20,016 nt of DNA from RGIG2041 sp045546315 (GCA_045546315.1 JAZQCN010000034.1:1-20016); one strand, 5' to 3'; shown: positions 6,271-14,931, numbered from the stretch's first letter. Translations and numbers: made by a program. Notes: a model not told the origin generated them from the sequence alone.

Positions 6271-7161
6271 TCAATCTTCCTCGTATATTTTTCTGGGAGA
6301 TTTTGTGCGATAGAAGAGCGCGAGGGTACCGGGACCAATGTGTGTACCGATGCTTGCGCCAATATCCGATTTGAACTCAAGCACGCTGTCCTCGCCGCAC
6401 TGTTCTTTAACGGCAGCCCAAAGCTGTTCAGCGCGGTCCTCCACATTTGCGTGTACAATACAAAAATGTGGATTTTCTGCATCAAAATCATCACTGATGA
6501 CCTTTTGCACCAGCTTCGGAATCACGGTTTTACTTCCTCTGAACTTGTCGACGGATTCCATAATGCCGTTGATGACTGATAAAACCGGCTTGATGTTTAA
6601 AAGACTGCCTGCAATCAGACTGGCTTTGTTAATACGGCCGCCTTTTTCCAGGTATTTGAGAGTGTCAACCAACACATACACATTTGTATGACGGCGCACA
6701 TTTTTTGCGCCTTCTATAATTTCTTCTAAAGATTTGCCCGCGTTGTTTAAACGGATGGCTTCATCCAGCATTAAAACGATGAAGAGCGAATAGCTCATGG
6801 AGTCAACAATTTCAATTTTTGCATCGGGATGCTCTTCCAAAATTTCGTTTTTAATCATATGGCAGGTTTGATATGTGCCGCTTGCTTTCGACGAGAGTGT
6901 AAAATAGATTGTTGCGTCATAGTTTAATGCGCCGTCAAGCAAGAGCTCCTTTATTTCCGGGAGCGGCGCTTGAGAGGTAGTCGGAATTTTTGACTCTGTT
7001 TCGAGTCGCTCATAGAATTCCTTTGGTGTAATGTCGTGCCAAGCACGCACCATTGTGCCGTCGGCAAAATAAATCGGCAAGCCGATTACTGAAATGTTAT
7101 GCTTCTGCGCATAATCCTTCGGAATATCCGATGCAGAGTCAACGATAAATTTTATTCTCAT
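6271..7161 (-). CDS. DegV family fatty-acid-binding protein
   Basis: This 296-residue cytosolic protein belongs to the DegV/FakB family, whose members hold a fatty acid for phosphorylation by FakA in host fatty-acid use. Family marks are the N-terminal IKFIVDSASDIP (3-14), the TSQ lipid-carboxylate motif (62-64) with following AP, and SSKASGTYQ (91-98). It is full length and lacks a signal peptide. AGGAGG lies 7 bases before its ATG, and it starts 12 bases after the trmL stop, so both are cotranscribed. Which fatty acid it binds cannot be read from the sequence, and no fakA is in the window. Confidence 0.92.
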   Translation of the reverse strand: MRIKFIVDSASDIPKDYAQKHNISVIGLPIYFADGTMVRAWHDITPKEFYERLETESKIPTTSQAPLPEIKELLLDGALNYDATIYFTLSSKASGTYQTCHMIKNEILEEHPDAKIEIVDSMSYSLFIVLMLDEAIRLNNAGKSLEEIIEGAKNVRRHTNVYVLVDTLKYLEKGGRINKASLIAGSLLNIKPVLSVINGIMESVDKFRGSKTVIPKLVQKVISDDFDAENPHFCIVHANVEDRAEQLWAAVKEQCGEDSVLEFKSDIGASIGTHIGPGTLALFYRTKSPRKIYEED

Positions 7162-7173
7162 TTCAATTTCCTC

Positions 7174-7668
7174 CTACCAAGAATATTTTGTGAGCGATCC
7201 TGCGGCTTTTAAGGCTGCAAAATCTGTTTGTCTGAGTGCTTCGTAGATGACTACGGCAACGGAATTGGAAAGGTTTAAGCTGCGCGCCTCCTCAATCATC
7301 GGAATGCGAATACAGCCTTCCTTGTGCTTGTATAACAGGTCTTCATCAAGTCCCTTTGTTTCCTTGCCGAACATGATGTAGTCGCCATCCTTAAATTGGA
7401 TGTCACAGTATGTCTGCGGCGCTTTCGTCGTTGCAAAATAGCAGGTGATGCCCGGATTTTTCTCGAAGAAGTCTTCTACATTATCGTAGTATGTAATGTC
7501 TAACAAATGCCAATAATCCAAACCGGCACGCTTGAGGTTTTTGTCGGTAATTTCAAAACCGAACGGGCGGATTAAATGCAACCGACTGCCGGTAGCGGCG
7601 CAGGTGCGTGCGATGTTGCCGGTGTTTTGCGGAATTTCCGGCTCACATAATACAATATTAAAGCTCAA
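7174..7668 (-). CDS. trmL: tRNA (cytidine/uridine-34 2'-O)-methyltransferase TrmL
   Basis: A 164-residue SPOUT methyltransferase that would methylate the ribose of the wobble base in tRNA-Leu isoacceptors using S-adenosylmethionine. The three SPOUT motifs are intact: NTGNIAR (15-21), FGKETKGL (100-107) and the C-terminal knot SLNLSNSVAVV (130-140). Its length is typical of stand-alone TrmL. The start codon is TTG at 7668, supported by AAGGAGA 8 bases upstream and by the family N-terminus (NIVLCEPEIPQNTGN) following at once. First gene of the trmL-degV unit. A likely -10 (TATAAT, minus strand 7700-7695) has only a weak -35. Confidence 0.95.
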   Translation of the reverse strand: MSFNIVLCEPEIPQNTGNIARTCAATGSRLHLIRPFGFEITDKNLKRAGLDYWHLLDITYYDNVEDFFEKNPGITCYFATTKAPQTYCDIQFKDGDYIMFGKETKGLDEDLLYKHKEGCIRIPMIEEARSLNLSNSVAVVIYEALRQTDFAALKAAGSLTKYSW

Positions 7669-7826
7669 AACAATCGTCTCCTTATGTCAATACTGCTATT
7701 ATACACAAGTTTCGTATAAAAATCCAGTCTTTTTTTGTAATTGTTGGATTTTTGCCCTTGCTGTGCAGTATAAAACCTGCAATATCGCAGAAAATAGCGG
7801 TATATTTATAAATTGGAGTGATTCTA

Positions 7827-8789
7827 ATGATGTATCCGAGAACTGTCCTGGCAGTAGAGCTGCACGAGCATGCACGCAGCAATTATCCGAAACTGGACGG
7901 CGTTGTGTCGAAAACGGAGCAGGATGGGGAAATTGCGGTAACATATGTTCAAATTATAAATGAGGCCGGTGCTGCACAGCTTGGCAAGCCCATCGGTAAT
8001 TACATCACTTTGGAAACGGATGCGCTCACATTTCAGGATGCACAGCAGTATGAGCAGGGGTGTCTTGCGTTGAAAAGAGCGCTTTTGCGTCTGCACACGG
8101 TTGACAAAACTAAGCCGGTATTGGTTGTTGGACTCGGCAATCGGTTTATTACGGCAGATGCGCTTGGCCCGAAAACCGCTGACCGAATTTTTGTAACCAG
8201 GCATATGCATGCGCAGCTTGCGGAAATTTTCGGCGAGGCAATGACAGCTGTTTGCGCCGTTGCGCCCGGTGTGCTTGGCATTACGGGCGTGGAAACGGCA
8301 GAGATTGTACAGGGGGTTTGTGCAAAAGTGCAGCCCGGTTTGATTATTGTGATTGACGCACTCGCTGCAAGAGATGCGCGACGTATTAACACAACGATTC
8401 AGCTTTGCGACACCGGCATTGCCCCCGGTTCCGGTGTCGGAAACAGGCGCATTGCTTTTAATGAGGCGCTTTTTGGCGTGCCTGTGCTTGCAATTGGTGT
8501 ACCAACGGTGATTGATGCGATGACGATGGCCTATGATGCGACTTGCAGCGTTTTGCATGCAATGCATGCGCAGAGCGGCGATGTTCTTTCTTGTGTGCAG
8601 AATCTTTCCGATATGGAGGTTTATGGGATGGTACAGGGGCTGCTTGAAGAAAAAATTAAGAATCTGACGGTTACGCCCAAGGAGGTTGACTTGGCGATGG
8701 AACGCATATCTAAGGTGCTTGCCGGGGGGATAAATATGTATTTGCACACTACACTGTCTGCTGCAGAACTTGACAGCCTGACTATGTAG
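7827..8789 (+). CDS. gpr: Spore germination protease GPR
   Basis: This 320-residue protease starts degradation of small acid-soluble spore proteins during germination. It is made as a zymogen and trimmed at its N-terminus in the spore. Signature blocks are GLGNRFITADALGP (102-115), VTRHM (123-127), PGVLGITGVETAEI (147-160), IDALAARDARRINTTIQ (176-192), DTGIAPGSGVGN (195-206) and GVPTVIDA (224-231). D111 and D195 match the two aspartates implicated in catalysis in the Bacillus enzyme. The ATG at 7827 has GGAG 8 bases upstream; the in-frame GTG at 7818 overlaps that site and is rejected. It is divergent from trmL. Its presence indicates a spore-forming organism. A forespore sigma promoter is expected but not clearly seen. 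Confidence 0.96.
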   Translation: MMYPRTVLAVELHEHARSNYPKLDGVVSKTEQDGEIAVTYVQIINEAGAAQLGKPIGNYITLETDALTFQDAQQYEQGCLALKRALLRLHTVDKTKPVLVVGLGNRFITADALGPKTADRIFVTRHMHAQLAEIFGEAMTAVCAVAPGVLGITGVETAEIVQGVCAKVQPGLIIVIDALAARDARRINTTIQLCDTGIAPGSGVGNRRIAFNEALFGVPVLAIGVPTVIDAMTMAYDATCSVLHAMHAQSGDVLSCVQNLSDMEVYGMVQGLLEEKIKNLTVTPKEVDLAMERISKVLAGGINMYLHTTLSAAELDSLTM

Positions 8790-8796
8790 GATATAA

Positions 8797-8825
8797 TTGA
8801 CAAAATGGGTGAATTATTGTAAAAT
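8797..8825 (+). promoter_or_regulatory. Promoter of ymfF-ymfH-lgt
   Basis: TTGACA (8797-8802) and TAAAAT (8820-8825) are separated by 17 bases, 42 bases before the ymfF ATG. It directly follows the gpr stop and shows that gpr is not needed for expression of the downstream operon. Confidence 0.8.
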
Positions 8826-8866
8826 AGATACATTATTATTTATAAGTTTAAAGGTAGGAAATTTCA

Positions 8867-10129
8867 ATGAAAACGATACAGATTGCAGAAGGTGCGTATT
8901 TGCACCATATTCCGGATCGTAAATTTAAAAGTGCAACCGTGGCGATGGTGTTTCATCGTCCGCTTTCGCTTGCAGAGGCATCCTTAAACGCGATTTTGCC
9001 TGCCGTGCTGAAGCGCGGGACAAGCAAGCATATTGGCTTTGATGAAATCGAGCGTGCGTTAATGGATTTGTGTGGCGCGTCGGTCAACGGTTCGGTAACA
9101 AAGCGCGGCGATGGACAGCTTATATTTTTCGAAGCTTCTTCGCTTGCCAATTGCTATGCGCCGAATGGGGAAGATTTGGTCGGCGGTGCGGTGGTTTTGC
9201 TTTTGGAAATGCTCTTCGACCCGTATTTGGAAAATGGTGCATTTTCCGAGTCCTATGTTGCGCAGGAGAAGAAAAATGTAATTGAAGCGATTGAAGCAAT
9301 GGTGAATGATAAAATGCAGTATGCGATTTGGCGCTGCACGGAAGAAATGTTTCGTGGTCAGCCGTGCGGCGTGCACGACCTCGGCACAATCGAGACTGTA
9401 GAGGCAATTACACCGCAAGCGTTGTATACACATTATAAAAAGGTGCTTGCAACAAGCAGAGTTGATATCTTTGTTTGCGGCAGTGCGGATTTTGATGCAA
9501 TTGGTGCAAAAATTAAGCCGTATTTTTCCGCGCGCAAGGCGGAAGATATTGTAACCGTGACGACACAGCCTAAAGCACCAAGCGGTGAAGTAAAAAAGAT
9601 TACGGAACATTTTGATGCAAGCCAGGCAAAGCTTACGCTTGGGTTAACGACAAAGTTCGATGCAGACAGGCGCCCGTATGAGCATCTGATGCTGGCAAAC
9701 TCTATTCTGGGCAGCGGCGTACACTCGAAGCTGTTTAACAATGTCAGAGAAAAACTGAGCTTAGCGTATTATGCCTTCAGCCGCATCGACAGAAGCAAAC
9801 AGGCTATGCTCATTGGTATGGGAATTGAAGCGAAAAATTACAACGCAGCCTATGATGAAACTATGGCACAGCTTGCGAGCTTGAAGCGCGGCGAAATCTC
9901 GGATTATGAATTTGAGTCTGCCAAGGCATATTTAGTGAATAACACCATCTCGGCAACGGACAGTCAGAATGCCATGATTGTCTATGGATTGACGGATTTG
10001 CTCAACGGCGAGCGTCTGACGGTGGAGGAACGCGTCAGTCGTATTATGGCGACAACCCGTGAAGAAGTAGTTGCTGCAGCGCAGGAAATAGAGCTTGAAA
10101 TGATTTATCTGCTCTGCGCCGAATCTTAA
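8867..10129 (+). CDS. ymfF: M16 peptidase-like protein YmfF (no catalytic site)
   Basis: This 420-residue protein has the two-lobed fold of M16 (pitrilysin/insulinase) peptidases, but the zinc motif HxxEH is absent: the matching region (about residues 39-52) reads LNAILPAVLKRGTS. In many Firmicutes an inactive M16 protein pairs with an active one (YmfH) and acts as its partner subunit. Databases link the pair to 5-aminopentanol modification of elongation factor P (sometimes spelled YfmF/YfmH); I have no direct evidence for that here. AGGTAGGAAATTTCA precedes the ATG. ymfH starts 14 bases after its stop. Confidence 0.88.
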   Translation: MKTIQIAEGAYLHHIPDRKFKSATVAMVFHRPLSLAEASLNAILPAVLKRGTSKHIGFDEIERALMDLCGASVNGSVTKRGDGQLIFFEASSLANCYAPNGEDLVGGAVVLLLEMLFDPYLENGAFSESYVAQEKKNVIEAIEAMVNDKMQYAIWRCTEEMFRGQPCGVHDLGTIETVEAITPQALYTHYKKVLATSRVDIFVCGSADFDAIGAKIKPYFSARKAEDIVTVTTQPKAPSGEVKKITEHFDASQAKLTLGLTTKFDADRRPYEHLMLANSILGSGVHSKLFNNVREKLSLAYYAFSRIDRSKQAMLIGMGIEAKNYNAAYDETMAQLASLKRGEISDYEFESAKAYLVNNTISATDSQNAMIVYGLTDLLNGERLTVEERVSRIMATTREEVVAAAQEIELEMIYLLCAES

Positions 10130-10143
10130 AGGAAGTGAATAAT

Positions 10144-11421
10144 ATGAATTATATAAAAAAGATTGATGCCGTGACTGGCGAAACGGTTTATAGCGGCGTG
10201 CATGAGAGCGGTGTGCGCATTTTTGTAATGCCGAAGCCCGGTTTTCGCAAGTGTATGGCTATGTTTGCAACGGCTTACGGCAGTCTGGATACGACTTATG
10301 TTGCAGATGGGGTAGAAAAGCGCATCCCTGACGGCACGGCGCACTTTCTGGAACATAAGCTGTTTGAGGAAGAAAACGGAAATGTATTTGACCGCTTCAG
10401 TATGCTCGGCGCCAATGCCAATGCATTTACCAGCTTCGGCACAACTGCATACTATTTTACGGGGACGGACAAGTTCTATGACAACCTTGAAACATTGATT
10501 TCCTTTGTGCAGACACCTTATTTTACGGAGGAAAGCATTGCCAAGGAGCAGGGGATTATCGGTCAGGAAATTAAAATGTATGATGATGATCCGAACTGGC
10601 AGGTGTATTATAAGGGTATCGAAGGGCTTTATCATAAGCATCCGATTCGTATAGATATTGCGGGTACGGTTGAAACAATTGCTGAGATTACGGAAAAGTC
10701 GCTTTATGATATTTATAATATGTACTATCATCCGTCGAACATGGTGCTCTATATTGCCGGGGATGTTGATGTCGAGAAGTGCTTTAAAACGGCTGAGGCG
10801 ACGCTTAAGCCGGCAGAGCCACTGCCGGCACCGATTGTGCGTAAGCTGCCGGAGGAGCCGCAGAGTGTGCTGGCAAGCAGGGTAGAGAAGCGTTTGGATG
10901 TTGCAATGCCGATGTTCCAGCTTGCGTTTAAGGACAATGATACCGATTTGCGCGGTAAGGCGCTTTTAAAGAAGGAAATCGTATCCGAGATGCTTATGGA
11001 GCTGATGTTTGGCAAAAGCTCTCAGATTTATAAATCGCTTTATAATGACGGTTTGGTGAATAAAAGCTTTTCGTATGAATATACGGTGCATCGTGATTAC
11101 GCGTTTGCAACTCTCGGTGCTGATTCCAAACAGCCGGATGCGGCATATGATAGAATTATGGAGCTTTTGGAGCAGGTGGAAATCAGTGAAGCTGATTTCG
11201 AGCGTGTCAAGAAGTGCGCATGGGGCGACTATATTGATACATTTGACTCGACGGAGTCGGTTGTTTACAGCTTTGCCTTGCACCAGCTTATCGATGTGGA
11301 TATGTTCGATTTCAAAGAAGTATATGACGGTATCACATTTGAAGATTTGTGTGCGCGCCGAAAAGCTGTGCTTCGCAAGGAAAACAGCTGTCTGTCCGTG
11401 ATTTTGCCGAAGGAGTGTTAA
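10144..11421 (+). CDS. ymfH: M16 family zinc metallopeptidase YmfH
   Basis: The 425-residue catalytic member of the pair. The inverted zinc motif HFLEH is at 67-71 and the third metal ligand is probably E142 in GQEIKMYDDDP. The second half of the protein (about 210-425) is the inactive M16C lobe. The ATG at 10144 is chosen because AAAGGAAG (10128-10135) is properly spaced from it, whereas the in-frame GTG at 10135 would fall inside that ribosome-binding site. It ends 3 bases before lgt, with lgt's AGGAG inside the ymfH 3' end, which implies translational coupling. It probably forms a heterodimer with YmfF. The natural substrate is unknown. Confidence 0.93.
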   Translation: MNYIKKIDAVTGETVYSGVHESGVRIFVMPKPGFRKCMAMFATAYGSLDTTYVADGVEKRIPDGTAHFLEHKLFEEENGNVFDRFSMLGANANAFTSFGTTAYYFTGTDKFYDNLETLISFVQTPYFTEESIAKEQGIIGQEIKMYDDDPNWQVYYKGIEGLYHKHPIRIDIAGTVETIAEITEKSLYDIYNMYYHPSNMVLYIAGDVDVEKCFKTAEATLKPAEPLPAPIVRKLPEEPQSVLASRVEKRLDVAMPMFQLAFKDNDTDLRGKALLKKEIVSEMLMELMFGKSSQIYKSLYNDGLVNKSFSYEYTVHRDYAFATLGADSKQPDAAYDRIMELLEQVEISEADFERVKKCAWGDYIDTFDSTESVVYSFALHQLIDVDMFDFKEVYDGITFEDLCARRKAVLRKENSCLSVILPKEC

Positions 11422-11424
11422 AAG

Positions 11425-12381
11425 ATGCAAGGACCTTTTGAAAAAATCATTCAGTTTCCAAAGCTTGGGCTGGAGTTTGCGCTGAATAACGGCTTTGCAA
11501 TTCCCGGAACGGATATAGTAATTCGATGGTATGCCGTGATTATCGCCATTGGATTTGCGCTTGGCGTGATTTATGCATCTGTACGCGCAAAAAAAGTCGG
11601 TCTGACAGAGGATAATGTGCTTGACTTGGCGATTCTCGGTATGCCGCTGGCGGTGATTTTTGCGAGGGTGTTCTATGTAATCGGCGATTTTGATGCATAC
11701 CGTGATAATTTTTGGAAGGTATTTGCAATCTGGGAGGGCGGTATATCCATCCTTGGTGCACTCATTGGCTGTGTGCTGACAGGCATTATTTACAGCGCTA
11801 TTAAAAAGATTCATATTGGGCGCTTGGTCGACCTGGCTGCACCGTCTTTAATGATTGGGCAGATAATCGGTCGCTGGGGGAATTTTGTCAATGGTGAGGT
11901 CTACGGTGTGCCGACGGAGCTTCCGTGGGGAATGGTGATTGTCGGCGAAACGCCTTTGCCGGTGCATCCGTTGTTTATATATGAATCACTTTGGATGCTG
12001 CTCGGCCTCATTTTGATTTTAATCTATCAGGACAGAAAACAGCGTTACGGCGAGGTTTTTTGTTTGTACTTAATTTGGTATTGCATCGCGCGAGCAATTA
12101 TGGAGCCGATGCGAAACAGAGAATTTATCCTCGGCAGCGGAGATGTCTATATGTCTTTCTGGACTGTAATTGCATTTGCGCTACTTGCGGTAATTGCGCT
12201 GGTTTTGCTGTATCTAAAGGGCAAACGCGTAAATTTAAAGAAGGATAGGCTGGCTGCACAGGTGGATGAGAAACGGAAAAAGCTTGATGCGTTTTTGGAT
12301 AAAGAAGCTGATGAGGATGCAGTGCTTGAAGCATCTCAGGCGTTGGATGCCGCACTTGCTGCATATATGGCTGAAGAATAA
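11425..12381 (+). CDS. lgt: Prolipoprotein diacylglyceryl transferase Lgt
   Basis: The 318-residue membrane enzyme transfers diacylglycerol from phosphatidylglycerol to the lipobox cysteine of prolipoproteins, the first step in lipoprotein maturation. The Lgt signature GRWGNFVNGE (149-158), the catalytic-region HPLFIYES (181-188) and about seven hydrophobic segments are present. Residues from about 282 on form a charged tail (KRKKLDAFLDKEADEDAVLEA...) of roughly 36 residues that looks helical and is not part of the core fold; family members usually end nearer 260-290. Last gene of the ymfF-ymfH-lgt operon, with AGGAG upstream and a terminator 5 bases after the stop. Confidence 0.96.
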   Translation: MQGPFEKIIQFPKLGLEFALNNGFAIPGTDIVIRWYAVIIAIGFALGVIYASVRAKKVGLTEDNVLDLAILGMPLAVIFARVFYVIGDFDAYRDNFWKVFAIWEGGISILGALIGCVLTGIIYSAIKKIHIGRLVDLAAPSLMIGQIIGRWGNFVNGEVYGVPTELPWGMVIVGETPLPVHPLFIYESLWMLLGLILILIYQDRKQRYGEVFCLYLIWYCIARAIMEPMRNREFILGSGDVYMSFWTVIAFALLAVIALVLLYLKGKRVNLKKDRLAAQVDEKRKKLDAFLDKEADEDAVLEASQALDAALAAYMAEE

Positions 12382-12385
12382 ATGT

Positions 12386-12416
12386 AAAACCGCAACGGAT
12401 TTACCGTTGCGGTTTT
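12386..12416. terminator. Bidirectional terminator between lgt and the sigma gene
   Basis: AAAACCGCAACGG (12386-12398) pairs perfectly with 12404-12416 around the loop ATTTA. T runs on both strands serve lgt and the convergent sigma factor gene, whose stop codon abuts it. Confidence 0.92.
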
Positions 12417-13070
12417 TTAGTCTTTCATATAATAGTTGTATAGCTTTTTTAAAACCTTTTTTTCTAAGCGTGAAATGTACATTTGTGAAACACGCATCTT
12501 TTCCGCAACCTGCTTTTGCGTCATTCCGTCGTAGTATCTGGACATAATGAAAGTGTGCTCTTCGCCGGTTAATAACTGCAGACATTGGTAAATGAAACTT
12601 TTGTCCTCAATCAAAAGAAAGCTGTCGTCACTTTGACCGATTAAGGTTTTAAGCATAGCGGAGCGATTTTCACCAAGCGTCTGTTCGTAAGAAACTACGC
12701 TGTACGGCTTAGCGTCTTTTGAAAAATCCGCATGGGAAAATGCTTCGTACATTCTGCGTGGAATTTTTATAAAATGTCCGGTATCGCGAAAATGCTTTTT
12801 GATTTCACCCGTGACAAGCTTGGTTGCATAGGTTGTGAATTTTACATTGCGCGAAGAATCAAAGCGATCAATTGCATATAAGAGACCGATGCTGGCAACC
12901 TGATATAAATCCTCGTATTCTATGCCGCGGCCTACATATCGCTTTGCAAGAATTTCTGCTATGTATGCCGTTTGCTTGTGAATGGCATCGCGCATGGCAA
13001 AATCACCGGAGGTTTGATAGTCAACGATTTGCTCTTCAATTGTTTTGGTTGCGTTTGTCTGTTCAGACAA
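12417..13070 (-). CDS. Sigma-70 family RNA polymerase sigma factor (SigB/F/G-like)
   Basis: This 217-residue sigma factor directs RNA polymerase to a regulon that cannot be named from the sequence. Region 2 (54-96, EDLYQVASIGLLYAIDRFD and the -10-binding KFTTYATKLVTGEIKKHFRD) and region 4 (161-212, helix-turn-helix MTQKQVAEKMRVSQMYISRLEKK) are intact. IKIPRRMYE (101-109) is typical of the SigB/SigF/SigG branch; region 3 is shorter than in Bacillus SigF. No anti-sigma gene (spoIIAB or rsbW type) or spoIIG gene is adjacent, so it is probably neither sigF nor sigG in its classic locus. The start is TTG at 13070 with GAGG 4 bases upstream. It lies 14 bases after the gene at 13085-13789. Confidence 0.9.
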   Translation of the reverse strand: MSEQTNATKTIEEQIVDYQTSGDFAMRDAIHKQTAYIAEILAKRYVGRGIEYEDLYQVASIGLLYAIDRFDSSRNVKFTTYATKLVTGEIKKHFRDTGHFIKIPRRMYEAFSHADFSKDAKPYSVVSYEQTLGENRSAMLKTLIGQSDDSFLLIEDKSFIYQCLQLLTGEEHTFIMSRYYDGMTQKQVAEKMRVSQMYISRLEKKVLKKLYNYYMKD

Positions 13071-13084
13071 GTGTCCTCACCGCC

Positions 13085-13789
13085 TTAGCGCAGGCTTTTA
13101 TAATCAATTTGCTCCGGTATATATGTGCCGCCGCTTAAAATGTACTGTGCCATTTCCAAACCGTTCGCGTGCAGATGTAATTTGTAATCGGAATTGTCAA
13201 TGCTTTCTCTGATTGGGCGCACCAGTAAATAAATATTTTCCGGGTTAATACCTTCGAATTGAGAGAAAATCGGGTTTTGGGCAATAGATACTGCATAGGC
13301 GCGACCGCTTGCCGTGCGTTTTACCAAAGATTCGTCTATGTTAAACTTTTGAATATACGGGCTTAAATCTTCCATTTCCTCCTGCGGGAAACGACCAAGC
13401 AGGTATTCACTTGCAAAAAATACGGTGGTTTCACCGGCAATGATTTCGGAGTCGAGCACAACACCCATTGCTGATTCACTGGAATTTTTTTCTTTTTCTT
13501 CGATATAAATGACATTCGAGGTTACAAAATGCTTTCCGTCTCCATCAACATCGGAGGTAATCGGCTTGAAATGATCCTCCAGCATATACCCCTCGACAGA
13601 GCCCATGCCGTGCATATCGCCGGCATACATTATTGCAAAGTCGGCTTTCGGGTCGCCGAACAGATCGACAATAAATATAATAAGCGCACCGATTAAAACA
13701 ATGCCGAGAATAATATACCACTTGTAGTAGTACCATAAATTGTCCCACCATTCTTTGGAAAACGGCGGAATATAATGCGTGTTGTTCAT
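13085..13789 (-). CDS. Single-pass membrane protein of unknown function, cotranscribed with sigma factor
   Basis: I do not recognise this 234-residue protein. An N-terminal aromatic stretch (WWDNLWYYYKW, 14-24) leads into one transmembrane helix (about 24-44), then a polar domain of about 190 residues with many acidic residues and no cysteine. The orientation, with a short cytoplasmic end and a large external domain, is inferred. Similar short aromatic-plus-one-TM proteins are common hypotheticals in Clostridia. Because it is the first gene of a two-gene unit with a sigma factor, it could sense or regulate that factor, but it has no recognisable anti-sigma motif. AAGGAGG lies 10 bases upstream. 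Confidence 0.85.
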   Translation of the reverse strand: MNNTHYIPPFSKEWWDNLWYYYKWYIILGIVLIGALIIFIVDLFGDPKADFAIMYAGDMHGMGSVEGYMLEDHFKPITSDVDGDGKHFVTSNVIYIEEKEKNSSESAMGVVLDSEIIAGETTVFFASEYLLGRFPQEEMEDLSPYIQKFNIDESLVKRTASGRAYAVSIAQNPIFSQFEGINPENIYLLVRPIRESIDNSDYKLHLHANGLEMAQYILSGGTYIPEQIDYKSLR

Positions 13790-13816
13790 TGCTAAATAGC
13801 CTCCTTGAAACGGTTA

Positions 13817-13830
13817 TGGCTGTACAGCCA
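13817..13830. promoter_or_regulatory. Palindrome TGGCTGTACAGCCA in the sigma operon leader
   Basis: A perfect 14-base palindrome between the promoter (13853-13881) and the start codon (13789). It could be an operator for a dimeric repressor or a small RNA hairpin (5-bp stem, GTAC loop) in the leader. It has no T tract, so it is not a terminator. Confidence 0.45.
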
Positions 13831-13852
13831 CCTGCATTTTTGTGTTGAAGCC

Positions 13853-13881
13853 ATTATACTATATTTCTGAAAATTCGTCAA
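13853..13881 (-). promoter_or_regulatory. Promoter of the membrane protein-sigma factor operon
   Basis: On the minus strand, TTGACG (13881-13876) and TATAAT (13858-13853) with a 17-base spacer, a strong housekeeping-type promoter. Expression of the sigma operon therefore appears to start from the vegetative polymerase. Confidence 0.85.
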
Positions 13882-13932
13882 GATTTCCGGCAATGTATGG
13901 CTATAAGTTTACAAAAACTTTATAACTTATTC

Positions 13933-13962
13933 AAAAAGCAACCCGCCGCATGGGCGAGTTGC
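13933..13962 (-). terminator. Terminator of the Gfo/Idh operon
   Basis: A 10-bp stem (13938-13947 with 13953-13962, one G-U) around a 5-base loop. On the minus strand it is followed by TTTTT (13937-13933), 6 bases beyond the last stop codon. Confidence 0.88.
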
Positions 13963-13968
13963 TTCAGG

Positions 13969-14931
13969 CTATCTTAAATTTGTCGCTGTTTGAATGTACA
14001 ATGCTTGCCTTTGGGATTTTAACATATCCTCACAGTTTAATACAGAGTCTTTGTTATCCATCTGCAGAGCAAAATCCCTTAAAATCGTTATTTCTGCCGG
14101 TGGGCAGGGGAGAATTTCCACCTCTGTGGTATACACACATAAATCGGAGGATGCATAATTAAAGCTTAGCATACCTTTTTTGCCCCAGAATGTAAATGCC
14201 CAGTAGGTCGGCAATGTCTTGTTGCATTTTGGTGCGGCATAGGAGACATCTGCCATAACGGAAACATCTTCAAATTCTGCCATGAACTGCGCGCAGTCCT
14301 TAAATGCAGGCTCGTTTTCCGCGTAGGCATTCCAAGTGCGTGCACAGTTGATATTTGTGAGATTCTTTTTTGTCAGATATCTTATTAAATCAATACCGTG
14401 AATGGCTATGTCGTTGATTGTGCCGCCGTGCTTGCCATCTTCAAAGTACCAGCCCGGGCGATTGCCGTAATCAAGACAGTGCTGGCCGGTAAAGGACACA
14501 TTTACGATTTCGCCGATTTTGCCTTCGTTTATCAGATTTTGTACAGTTGTAATTTGCGGCATATACCGTAAATCCAGCATACAGCAGACCTTCAGACCTG
14601 TTTGATGAACAAGTGCTTCAATTTCATCAAGCTCATCTAAAGCGGTGCAAATCGGCTTGTCGCAAATAACATGCTTACCTGCTTTGAGTGCGGCGATGAC
14701 CATTTGTCCGCGCTTTGCATAATAGTCGCCGATGGCAATGGCATCTACGCGTGCATCATTTAATACTTCTTCATAAGATGTATAAGTCAGTGAAACTGCA
14801 TCTGTTATGATGCTTTCGGCAGGATTTTCCTCGAAGCATCCGACGATATTTACATTTTCATCCGTTACTGCCGCATTGTACAAGCTCAGTATATGGCTGT
14901 GGCGAAAACCTGCAAATGCTAAATTCATCAT
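13969..14931 (-). CDS. Gfo/Idh/MocA family oxidoreductase (third in operon)
   Basis: A 320-residue NAD(P)-dependent dehydrogenase of sugars, inositols or their derivatives. The Rossmann N-terminus is LAFAGFRHSHI (4-14), the catalytic lysine sits in CDKP (90-93), and GGTINDIAIH (169-178) carries the Asp and His of the C-terminal active-site helix, so all three family landmarks are kept. Its ATG overlaps the stop of the preceding gene (ATGA), implying coupled translation. The substrate cannot be named. It is the most canonical of the three in its active site. Confidence 0.9.
   Translation of the reverse strand: MMNLAFAGFRHSHILSLYNAAVTDENVNIVGCFEENPAESIITDAVSLTYTSYEEVLNDARVDAIAIGDYYAKRGQMVIAALKAGKHVICDKPICTALDELDEIEALVHQTGLKVCCMLDLRYMPQITTVQNLINEGKIGEIVNVSFTGQHCLDYGNRPGWYFEDGKHGGTINDIAIHGIDLIRYLTKKNLTNINCARTWNAYAENEPAFKDCAQFMAEFEDVSVMADVSYAAPKCNKTLPTYWAFTFWGKKGMLSFNYASSDLCVYTTEVEILPCPPAEITILRDFALQMDNKDSVLNCEDMLKSQRQALYIQTATNLR

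Noticed and set aside
7740..7826. Forespore (sigma F/G) promoter upstream of gpr
   Set aside because: GTATA and GAAAATA with a 17-base gap are the best candidates, but the match to the -10 consensus is poor and I would not annotate it.
7824..8747. Long minus-strand ORF of 307 codons opposite gpr
   Set aside because: It is an antisense shadow of a well-conserved gene. It has no ribosome-binding site and a composition (many N, H, R, C) typical of shadow frames. The same holds for the minus ORFs at 9059-9610, 10126-10731, 10966-11814 and 18686-19456.
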